A program made the translations under genes and the position numbers. From NCBI RefSeq assembly GCF_015182285.1, contig NZ_PRDM01000001.1, positions 1,116,001 to 1,180,000 of the forward strand: 64,000 nucleotides of DNA, written 5' to 3'. Source of the DNA: Flavobacterium hungaricum. GTDB taxonomy: Bacteria; Bacteroidota; Bacteroidia; Flavobacteriales; Flavobacteriaceae. The notes beneath the pieces are model-generated. The model ran no database searches, was not told the DNA's origin, and saw only the letters and a program-made list of their open reading frames with translations. The number at the start of each line of letters is the position of its first letter. The stretch's first letter is position 1. Below are positions 9,052 to 16,550 of the stretch, one piece after another.

Positions 9052-10494
9052 TTAAATGGCTTTAAGTTTTTTAGATGCAATTTTGACCAAGATAAAAAGC
9101 ATCATCATCCAAAGAATAATAGAAATGATCGAGATGATTTCGTTTTCAAGAACCGTTGTAATGCCTTTTGGCTCGTAATGAAATTCTTCAACATCTGCCC
9201 AATGTTCTTTCCCGATAATTTTTGGCTTGTCCGATTTTGTATTACTGATGTATTTGATTTGTAAAGCATTCATTTTCTGAGCCATTTTGTAGCGATAATC
9301 TTCAGCCTGTTTCTGAAAATCAACATACGAATCATAATCGGTATTTGATAAGCCCATAGACAGATTCTTCATCGCTATATAGGGATTAAAGAAAGAGACT
9401 GTTTTGGAGAAACTGTTTTGCTTTTTATAAATTTTTAAAAGCGTTTCTAAATGTTCGTTGTAAATTCTGGAACTTATTTTCTCGCCTTCGGTCATAATAT
9501 ATCCAGAATAATTAAAAGGCAGTTTTTGAACAGAATCTACTTTGTAAGCTCTTAAAAGGGAGTCTTTTATTGCTTTGTAATGCAGATCGTTCGGATTATG
9601 ACTGTCTCCTTGTTTTAGAATGTCTTTTTCAATATTGCTGTTAAACTGGATTTTAGAAGGCGCTTCGTAAATATAAGCTCCGATTGCCTGAGTAGTTCTC
9701 GGCAGAATGATGGTAAACAAAAGCCAGATTCCGATAAGCGAAACCAAAGCATTTTTGGAGGTTTTGCTGATCGCCGAAATCAAAACCGCAATCGTACAGA
9801 AGAATATTAAATAGATAAAATGAAAAAGAATAAACAATACCATTTTGACTGTTTCGTCTGCAGAAATAGCAAAATCCTGCAAAAACAGCCAAACAAGTAC
9901 TAGAACCACTATTGTGGGAATAAACAAAAGCATAATTACGCTGGCAACGCCCAAGATTTTGCCTAATAAAAGCTGTTTCCAATTGATTCCCTGCGTTAAA
10001 AGAATTTTCAGAGTGCCGTTTTCGCGTTCGTATGCAATGGAATTAAATCCTAAAAAGAAAATCAAAAGAGGCAGTAAAACCTGCAAAACCATAGCGATAC
10101 TGATCTCTCCAAAACGAAGCATGCTGTTAGAAAAACCAGCTTCAGAAAAATTGGCCGTGTTTTGTTTGTGTGCTTCTAAGAAAATAGCATTTCCAAAGAA
10201 AGGTTCCATCCCAAACTCGAAAACACTTAAAGAAGTACTTTTTCTAAAAGCAAAATTCCCATAATGTGCCATTCTATGCGGATTCTTATCTGGATTTTTT
10301 AACCAGTCTTCACGCGATTCGTGCTGGTATTTTTCGCTTGTTTCGTTTTGGCTCGTATAATTTTCCCAACCCGAAAAAGCAGCGTACAAAAGTAAAATTC
10401 CGATAAAAATCGTAATGATAAAAACGGCTTTATTTTTAAAAACAGAATCTCGCAATTGTTTAGCGATTAAAATTTCTGCGTGTAATAATTTCAT
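9052..10494 (-). CDS. ABC-2 type permease, DUF3526-like (first permease)
   Basis: 480 residues, paralogous in layout to the next gene: a first span at about 23-41, a soluble loop, then a block of spans at about 130-270 containing FNSIAYERENGTLKILLTQG, a long hydrophilic region (about 275-445) and a final span (about 450-472). This split arrangement with a large loop between the last two spans is typical of DUF3526 permeases. It starts 5 bases after the TonB receptor stop. The pair resembles export-type ABC-2 systems (as in NosFY), not binding-protein-dependent importers, and no substrate-binding protein gene is present. Confidence 0.85.
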   Translation of the reverse strand: MKLLHAEILIAKQLRDSVFKNKAVFIITIFIGILLLYAAFSGWENYTSQNETSEKYQHESREDWLKNPDKNPHRMAHYGNFAFRKSTSLSVFEFGMEPFFGNAIFLEAHKQNTANFSEAGFSNSMLRFGEISIAMVLQVLLPLLIFFLGFNSIAYERENGTLKILLTQGINWKQLLLGKILGVASVIMLLFIPTIVVLVLVWLFLQDFAISADETVKMVLFILFHFIYLIFFCTIAVLISAISKTSKNALVSLIGIWLLFTIILPRTTQAIGAYIYEAPSKIQFNSNIEKDILKQGDSHNPNDLHYKAIKDSLLRAYKVDSVQKLPFNYSGYIMTEGEKISSRIYNEHLETLLKIYKKQNSFSKTVSFFNPYIAMKNLSMGLSNTDYDSYVDFQKQAEDYRYKMAQKMNALQIKYISNTKSDKPKIIGKEHWADVEEFHYEPKGITTVLENEIISIISIILWMMMLFILVKIASKKLKAI

Positions 10495-10499
10495 ACCAA

Positions 10500-12791
10500 T
10501 TAAAATTTATAAGTTACGGTCAAGCTTGCATTTCTCGGACTTCCCGGAAACAATCTCAAATAGTTTTGAGCGCCCAGCCAATAGGTTTTATTCAATAAAT
10601 TGCCTGCGTTTACGGCAATCTGCACTTGGCTGTTATTGGGTTTGTAATAAAGCGCAGCATCAAAAATGGTAAAATCAGGGAGCGTAAAATCTCTTGTAAA
10701 CCAAGGTACTTTACTGCTTTGGTACTGCATTCCCAAACCAATTCCGAAACCTTTCAGTTCAGAATCTGAGGCAAAATTGTAGCGTGTCCAGAGATTGGCG
10801 CTGTTTTTTGGCGTGTTTTGTTTTCTTGCGCCGATCAAAGCGGTATTGGCATCGTTTGTAATTTCGGCATCAATATAACTGTAAGAAGCATTAATCTGCC
10901 AGTCTGCAGTAATATATCCCGCCAAATCGCATTCGAAACCACGGCTTCTTTCTGAGCCTCTCGTAATCAATAAATCTGGATTTACAGGATCATTGGCATT
11001 CATCAAAATATTACGCTGATTGATTTCGTAAATCGCAGCATTAAAGCTCATTGAATTGTTTAAGAATGTGGCTTTAAAACCGACTTCTTTCAAATCGCTT
11101 TCAAGAGGTTTGAACAAACTTCCCGCAGGCAAACTTCCTGTTTGAGGCATTAGGGTTGTCGTGTTTGACTGTGGCTGATAACCTTCAAGATAAGTTGTGT
11201 AAACATTTATTGAAGAATTTACAGCATACGTAATTCCAACACGAGGCAAAAGAGCCGATTTCTTAACCGTTAGTTCGTTATTGGTTTTGTAATTGGTAAC
11301 ATCTTCAAACCATTCGTTTCTTAAACCCAATAAAAAAGTAAATTTTTGAATCTGAATCTGATCTTGAATATAAATGGCATTAGTCGTTGTTAATGCCGAC
11401 GGGAGCGCTGTACGAACGTTTAAAACATAATCTTCTGTATTTCTTAAAGCATAAGAAGGATTGTTTAAATCAAAGAAGTTGACGTTCGGTTTTGGCAGTA
11501 CCGTGCCGTTTACCGTTACGGTTTGATAGTTAGAGGCATTTGCAGGTACAAAGGAGTTTGCGACCGTTCCGTCATTCAATAAAAAACCTCTTGCCGCATT
11601 TTGTCCGCCGCCTTTGTTTTTGTTCCAACTGCTCAAATCGTAACCTGTTAAAAGCTTGTGTTTTAAAGGTCCGGTTTTAAAATCAAAATTAAAATAAGCC
11701 GTCAAATTATCAATATCCCAATACTGCTGGCGCTGTACATATTGCATCATTGCCAGGCTTGTAACCGGCTGATTGTTTAGGTCAACAGCAAAAGCATTTG
11801 TGGTTCGGTGTTCCTGAAGATCTTCTGTCCAGGTCTGCTTCATGTACGAAGCATTAAATCCTATTTTTGAATTGAACTTGTGTGCAAAATTGGTGGTTAA
11901 AATCATTTCTTTCGACTTAAAATAATCTCCAGAAGCGCCTAGATTTAAGCTTATTGGTGTTTTATTTAAATTGGTAACGCCTGCGGACGCACCAAAAATA
12001 GGCTGTCCGCGATCGAGAACGCCTGTCATGTCACTCAAAATTAACTCGGTATTAAAAGCCGTTTTTTCATTCGGAATATAACTGAACGAAGGCGAGAACA
12101 AAAACGATTTGTTATTGACTAAGTCACGAAACGATTTTGCTTCCTGATACGCTCCGTTTACACGGTACAAAAGCGTTTTAGATTCGTTTAAAGGGCCTGT
12201 AAAATCAAGAGTTCCGCGTAAAGTGCTGAAACTTCCAACTGTAAAACTCACTTCTTTTCGGTCAATAGCCAAGGGTTTTTTAGTAACCATATTGATACTT
12301 CCGCCCGGATCTACAGACGAAAATGTCGCGCTCGATGGACCTTTGATTACTTCAACACGTTCGATATTACTTGTTAGCGGCTGTAAAAAATAATACTGGC
12401 GCGTTCGCATTCCGTTGATAATCTGTCCTTCTTCGTTCTGGCTGATCCCGCGAATGGTGTATTGATTGTAATAACTCGCCGGAATTACACCGCTGGCCAT
12501 TTTTACAGCATCGGCAAGATAAATGGCGCCTTTGTCTGCAATTAATTCTTTGGTTATCGAAGAAATAGACTGCGGAATATCTTTGTTTAAAGCTGCTATT
12601 TTGGTGGCAGAAAAAGAATAATCGCTGTTGTATTTTTTGGTAGAACGCCCAATAATTTCGACAGTCTGGAGTTCATTACGCTTAGATGCGACAGAATCTT
12701 TGGCAATGCTGTCCTGCACTTTTCTGCCATTCTGAGCCTGCAAAATAAAGCCGCTGCTTACTAGAAAAAGTAAGACCAATAAATGTTTCAT
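10500..12791 (-). CDS. TonB-dependent siderophore-type receptor
   Basis: 763 residues with a signal peptide ending ILQAQ, a TonB-box-like NELQTVEIIG at about 40-50, a plug at about 65-170 (VIKGPSSATFSSVDPGGSINMVTKKP) and a barrel ending NASLTVTYKF. The plug motif is that of siderophore or metallophore receptors. Unlike the other receptors here it lacks a carboxypeptidase-regulatory-like domain. It lies within the ABC operon, 29 bases after the ATPase and 5 before the first permease, so outer- and inner-membrane transport steps are probably for the same compound. Confidence 0.92.
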   Translation of the reverse strand: MKHLLVLLFLVSSGFILQAQNGRKVQDSIAKDSVASKRNELQTVEIIGRSTKKYNSDYSFSATKIAALNKDIPQSISSITKELIADKGAIYLADAVKMASGVIPASYYNQYTIRGISQNEEGQIINGMRTRQYYFLQPLTSNIERVEVIKGPSSATFSSVDPGGSINMVTKKPLAIDRKEVSFTVGSFSTLRGTLDFTGPLNESKTLLYRVNGAYQEAKSFRDLVNNKSFLFSPSFSYIPNEKTAFNTELILSDMTGVLDRGQPIFGASAGVTNLNKTPISLNLGASGDYFKSKEMILTTNFAHKFNSKIGFNASYMKQTWTEDLQEHRTTNAFAVDLNNQPVTSLAMMQYVQRQQYWDIDNLTAYFNFDFKTGPLKHKLLTGYDLSSWNKNKGGGQNAARGFLLNDGTVANSFVPANASNYQTVTVNGTVLPKPNVNFFDLNNPSYALRNTEDYVLNVRTALPSALTTTNAIYIQDQIQIQKFTFLLGLRNEWFEDVTNYKTNNELTVKKSALLPRVGITYAVNSSINVYTTYLEGYQPQSNTTTLMPQTGSLPAGSLFKPLESDLKEVGFKATFLNNSMSFNAAIYEINQRNILMNANDPVNPDLLITRGSERSRGFECDLAGYITADWQINASYSYIDAEITNDANTALIGARKQNTPKNSANLWTRYNFASDSELKGFGIGLGMQYQSSKVPWFTRDFTLPDFTIFDAALYYKPNNSQVQIAVNAGNLLNKTYWLGAQNYLRLFPGSPRNASLTVTYKF

Positions 12792-12820
12792 TTTTATGTA
12801 AATGGAAAGCTGTATTTCCT

Positions 12821-13516
12821 TTAAACTGTTTGTAAATAAAGATCTTCGAGTTCATTTGCCGAAATTTTAGAGGCTTCAATCACCGTGACCAAATTTCCCT
12901 GCTTCATAATTCCGATATGCGAAGCCACTTCTCTGGCTCTAAAAATATCGTGGGTGGCCATCAAAATAGCGGTTCCGTCTTCAGAAAGCTCTTTTAGAAT
13001 CTGCGAAAATTCATTAGACGCTTTAGGATCTAAACCACTTGTAGGTTCGTCTAATAGAAGCACTTTTGCTTTTTTGGCAATTGCAATCGCAATTCCAACT
13101 TTCTGGCGCATACCTTTAGAAAAACCGCCCAGATTCTGATCGTGTGCACCGGCTTGTAAGCCCGCTTTATTTAAGAAATAAGTTAATTCTCCTTTAGAAT
13201 ATTTAAAGCCGGCAAGGGAAGAGAAAAATTTAAGATTCTCTAAACCAGTTAAATTTGGGTACAGCATGACCGTTTCTGGAATGTACGCCACAAACTCTTT
13301 TGTTGTAGGAGCATTTAAAGAAACAGGAATATTATTTATAGTTAAAGTTCCGTCTGAGGGTTCGATAAAACCAAGGAATAGATTGATTGTGGTCGTTTTT
13401 CCAGCGCCGTTTTGTCCTAAAAGAGCAAAAATTTCGCCTTCTTTAATAGTTAAGTTTAAAGCATTTAAAGCAGTATAATCACCATATTTTCTGGTGAGAT
13501 TTTCAGCTGTAAGCAT
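12821..13516 (-). CDS. ABC transporter ATP-binding protein
   Basis: 231 residues, short-type ABC ATPase. Walker A is at 34-42 (GQNGAGKTT), the signature is the variant FSKGMRQ at about 132-138, Walker B is at 152-157 (VLLLDEP), and the switch His is in ATHDI. This pattern is that of CcmA/NosF-type ATPases that pair with ABC-2 permeases. It heads the run ATPase, TonB receptor, permease, permease, so it should energise the two DUF3526 permeases. Confidence 0.93.
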   Translation of the reverse strand: MLTAENLTRKYGDYTALNALNLTIKEGEIFALLGQNGAGKTTTINLFLGFIEPSDGTLTINNIPVSLNAPTTKEFVAYIPETVMLYPNLTGLENLKFFSSLAGFKYSKGELTYFLNKAGLQAGAHDQNLGGFSKGMRQKVGIAIAIAKKAKVLLLDEPTSGLDPKASNEFSQILKELSEDGTAILMATHDIFRAREVASHIGIMKQGNLVTVIEASKISANELEDLYLQTV

Positions 13517-13734
13517 AATGGTATTTGGATTTAAGTTTTTGAAAAAATAAATAACATTCGCAGCAGAAACCTTTCGAGCATGCTGGAAGTTGTTAGATTT
13601 GAAATATTGATTTACAGGGATTTATTCGCGAAAGTGTCTTTTAAAAGAAGCTTATAAAAAGATGCTTCAAGTAAAAAACACAGCTGTATTCTTTCTTGTT
13701 AAAAGAAAAACAAACGACAAATAAATCGGTACAA

Positions 13735-14085
13735 TTACAATAGAGCAGGAGGAGCTCTTAAAGAAAATAAACTGCCTTTAAAGAACGCAGTTGTTGATTT
13801 GGTATAAACGAATACCGATTTTGTTTCAATACCAATTACTTGAAAAGTAACGGTCTGAAAAAGATTGGGAATATAGGTGCTGAATGCAAAATGACAAATA
13901 TGGCAATTGGTATCAACACTGTGACTGTGCGTTATTTCTTTTTGATTGGCACTAGTATGATGTTCGCAGGGCTTCTCTATTAACTGCTTGAAAACATGCT
14001 CGTAGGAGTGAATGGTCTGAAACAGCATTGCGGACAATACCATTAGAGACATCAGGAAATTTATAAAAATAATTTTCTTTTTCAT
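13735..14085 (-). CDS. Small Cys/His-rich membrane-anchored protein, DUF2946-like
   Basis: 116 residues. One hydrophobic segment (about 4-24) is followed by an extracytoplasmic stretch dense in metal-type ligands: His26, His30, Cys40, His42, His43, His53, His55 and a CHICH cluster at 61-65. The tail has LRAPPAL, resembling the RGPP-type end of proteobacterial DUF2946 proteins, which are found beside copper-type TonB receptors. It is 218 bases upstream of the ABC ATPase, same strand. Metal binding is inferred from composition; the DUF2946 relationship is a pattern judgement, not a search result. Confidence 0.7.
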   Translation of the reverse strand: MKKKIIFINFLMSLMVLSAMLFQTIHSYEHVFKQLIEKPCEHHTSANQKEITHSHSVDTNCHICHFAFSTYIPNLFQTVTFQVIGIETKSVFVYTKSTTAFFKGSLFSLRAPPALL

Positions 14086-14134
14086 TCCAAATAGACTGCT
14101 GTTTTTCAGCGGCTAAAAAAACGCAACAGTGTTG

Positions 14135-14142
14135 CAAATATA
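14135..14142 (-). promoter_or_regulatory. Putative -7 box for the Cys/His-rich protein
   Basis: The plus strand reads CAAATATA (TATATTTG on the coding strand), matching TAnnTTTG, 50 bases before the start at 14085. No -33 element is evident. Confidence 0.4.
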
Positions 14143-14237
14143 GAAATCTTATTTAAAAACCCATTTAAATAGCCGTTATTTTAATGAAATGACAACTATT
14201 TGCTGACTTTGTAAGTTAATGCAACTTAATTTCAATA

Positions 14238-14672
14238 TTAAAAGTTACTGTATAATAACTGCAGCGTATGAAAATCTGTTGAACCTTCAAAGTACTTATC
14301 CAAGACTTGTTCGAAGATTGGCTCAGAGTTTTGAATGGTTGCAAACAAAGTCATGCAAGACTGTAATTTTTCGTTGTCTGGATTTCCAAAAATCTCTTCG
14401 GCAGTTTTTTCGTCGGTGTTGATTAATTCTGTGGTAATTTCTAACAGATGTTTTCCTAAGATCGGATGTTCTAAAAATGCAATTGCTTCGTCAACATTTT
14501 TGATTTCGTAATATTTTGAAGTATCACAGGAAGCCAGCCCTTTTATCTGCGGAAATATAAACCACATCCAAGGAGATTCTTTTTTTCCTTTTTTTATCTC
14601 AGAAAGAGCTGCTAGATATAATTTGTTTTGGGCGTCTAAAAAACGAACCAATTCTTTGTTATTGTAGGCCAT
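14238..14672 (-). CDS. DUF1810 family protein
   Basis: 144 residues matching the full length of the DUF1810 family: the N-terminal LVRFLDAQNKLYLAALSEIK, the central PWMWFIFPQIKGLA and the C-terminal KLQSCMTLFA motif are characteristic. The family is small, cytosolic and of unsettled function. The gene stands alone, with the DapB-like gene divergent from it, and shows no signal peptide or membrane span. Confidence 0.9.
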   Translation of the reverse strand: MAYNNKELVRFLDAQNKLYLAALSEIKKGKKESPWMWFIFPQIKGLASCDTSKYYEIKNVDEAIAFLEHPILGKHLLEITTELINTDEKTAEEIFGNPDNEKLQSCMTLFATIQNSEPIFEQVLDKYFEGSTDFHTLQLLYSNF

Positions 14673-15051
14673 TTTGTACTGATATTATTTTTGGGGATAA
14701 TCAGGTCGTAAATCTACTGAAAATATATAAAGTTGTACTTTTCTAAAACATTTTTTAGGTATAATTTTTTTAATATATTAAGCACAAAATAGGTGTAGTA
14801 TTTATCCGAATTTTTGAATTTAAAAAAATGCTGCAATCACTTCAAGGAAAAAAAGATTGGCAGCATTATTCCTGTTAAGAAGACAGTTTTTTGTTACATT
14901 TTGGTGTTTTTGTTCGATTTTATGTTATGATTTTCCTATTTTTACAAATACGGCAGTTTTACAACTGCTATATTTATTAAAATTTCAAATGGCATTTACC
15001 ACTTATAATGCCTTATTCTTCTAACGAGCTTTTTCGCTCTTTAAAAAACAA
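14673..15051. other. Intergenic region with four small hairpins before the DapB-like gene
   Basis: This divergent gap holds four inverted repeats: AATGCTGCAATC (14827-14838) with GATTGGCAGCATT (14855-14867); GCAGTT (14953-14958) with AACTGC (14963-14968); GGCATT (14991-14996) with AATGCC (15007-15012); and GAGC (15026-15029) with GCTC (15036-15039). The last three lie in the 100 bases before the DapB-like start and could fold as a structured leader. No known riboswitch consensus was recognised. Confidence 0.4.
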
Positions 15052-15807
15052 ATGCTTATGAAAATAGGATTAATCGGATTCGGAAAAACTGGAAAATCAG
15101 TAGCTTCAATATTATTAGATAACAAAAAATTTTGTTTAGAATGGGTTTTAAGACAAAGTACTGTCTTGGAGCACAGATCGGTTCCGGAATTTTTTGGAGT
15201 ACAGTCAGACGAACCGGGTTTAATCTATTCAAGCTCAAAAACCTCTATAGATGAATTGTTAGAAAAACATCCTGTAGATGTCATTATTGACTTTTCTTCG
15301 GATAATGGTATTTACGAGTATGGTGAAGCTGCAGCGCAGAAAAACATCAAAATCATTTCGGCTATATCACATTATAAAGATAAAGAATTAGAGTTTTTGA
15401 AAAAACTGTCAAAGAAAACTACCGTATTCTGGTCTCCAAATATTACTCTGGGAGTGAACTATTTATTGTTTGCAGCTAAATTTCTAAAGAAAATTGCACC
15501 TTGGGTTGATATCGAAGTAAACGAGGAACACTTTAAAACCAAACAAGGCACTTCTGGAACGGCTGTAAAAATTGCTGAAGCCTTAGATGTTGATAAAGAA
15601 AGCATTAATTCGGTAAGGGCAGGAGGAATAGTAGGAAAACATGAAGTTATTTTTGGTTTTCCGTTTCAAACGGTACGTTTAATACACGAATCCATTTCGA
15701 GAGAAGCCTTTGGAAACGGGGTTATTTTTGTTGCCGAAAATCTTAAAGAGAAAGAAAAAGGGCTTTATAATTTTGAAGATATTTTGTCACCTTATTTCGC
15801 GGTCTAA
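15052..15807 (+). CDS. DapB-like dihydrodipicolinate reductase homologue with altered active site
   Basis: 251 residues. The N-terminal Rossmann domain has IGLIGFGKTGKS, and the C-terminal domain has VRAGGIVGKHEVIFG and SREAFGNGV as in DapB. Normal DapB has HHxxKxDAPSGTA; here the aligned stretch is E159-H160-F-K-T163-K-Q-G-T-SGTA, so the first His, the catalytic Lys and the Asp/Pro positions are replaced (Lys162 and Lys164 flank the site). It may be a non-canonical reductase using another substrate. Start may be ATG 15052 or, more like the family, ATG 15058. No lysine-pathway genes are adjacent. Confidence 0.8.
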   Translation: MLMKIGLIGFGKTGKSVASILLDNKKFCLEWVLRQSTVLEHRSVPEFFGVQSDEPGLIYSSSKTSIDELLEKHPVDVIIDFSSDNGIYEYGEAAAQKNIKIISAISHYKDKELEFLKKLSKKTTVFWSPNITLGVNYLLFAAKFLKKIAPWVDIEVNEEHFKTKQGTSGTAVKIAEALDVDKESINSVRAGGIVGKHEVIFGFPFQTVRLIHESISREAFGNGVIFVAENLKEKEKGLYNFEDILSPYFAV

Positions 15808-15838
15808 CTAGTTTTGCCACTGATTAAAAAGGATTTTA

Positions 15839-16540
15839 TTTCACGCAGATTTTGGAGATTTAAGCAGATTAATTCGGATTTTTTACTTCAAAATCCCTTT
15901 AAAACCAGCTTAAATCCTTAAATCTGCGTAAAAAAAACTTAGTGCCTTAGTGCTTTCGCGTTGAATTTATTCTCTCGCAGATTTTGCAGATTAAGCAGAT
16001 TAATTGCATCTGTGACATCAGCTTAAATCCTTAAAATCTGCGTGAAAAAAAAACTTAGCGCCTTAGTGCCTTCACAGCAAATTTATTCTCTCGCAGATTT
16101 TGCAGATCCAGCAGATTAATTTCATCTGTGACATCAGCTTAAATTTTAAAAATCTGCGTGAAAAAAACTCAGTGCCTTAAGTGCCTTCGCGACAAATTTA
16201 TTCTCTCGCAGATTTTGCAGATCCAGCAGATTAATTTGCATCTGTGACATCAGCTTAAATCCATAAAATCTGCGTAAAATAAACTTAGCGCCTTCGCGTC
16301 TTCGCGGCAAATTTATTCTCTCGCAGATTTAGCCGATTCAGCAGATTAATTTCATCTGTGACATCAGCTTAAATCCTTAAATCTGCGTGAAATAAAAACT
16401 TAGCGCCTTAGTGTCTTCGCGGCAACTTAATTCTCTCGCAGATTTAGCAGATTAATTGCATCTGTAAAATCAGCTTAAATCCATAAAATCTGCGTGAAAT
16501 AAACTTAGTGCCTTCGCGTCTTCGCAGCAAATTTATAGCA
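15839..16540. repeat. Six-unit tandem array, ~115-bp period
   Basis: The motif TTCTCTCGCAGATTT starts at 15970, 16086, 16201, 16316 and 16431, a period of 115-116. A diverged first unit begins near 15839. Each unit contains GCAGATT and AATCTGCG arms in opposite orientation, and a tail CTTAGcGCCTTagtGcCTTCGCGgC. Copies differ by point changes and small indels. It ends against the stop of the PQQ dehydrogenase gene and fills the gap from the DapB-like gene. No gene is supported inside it. Confidence 0.92.
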
Positions 16541-16550
16541 GCTAAAAAAA

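Noticed and set aside
9845..10264. 139-codon frame opposite the first permease gene
   Set aside because: It lies wholly antisense to a gene with clear membrane topology and has no recognisable domain or signal.
14827..15051. Lysine riboswitch for the DapB-like gene
   Set aside because: The hairpins are short and simple; none of the conserved multi-helix core of the lysine riboswitch is visible.
15839..16540. CRISPR-like repeat array
   Set aside because: Units are contiguous and fully repeated with no unique spacers, and no cas gene is present. The same holds for 38930-39800.
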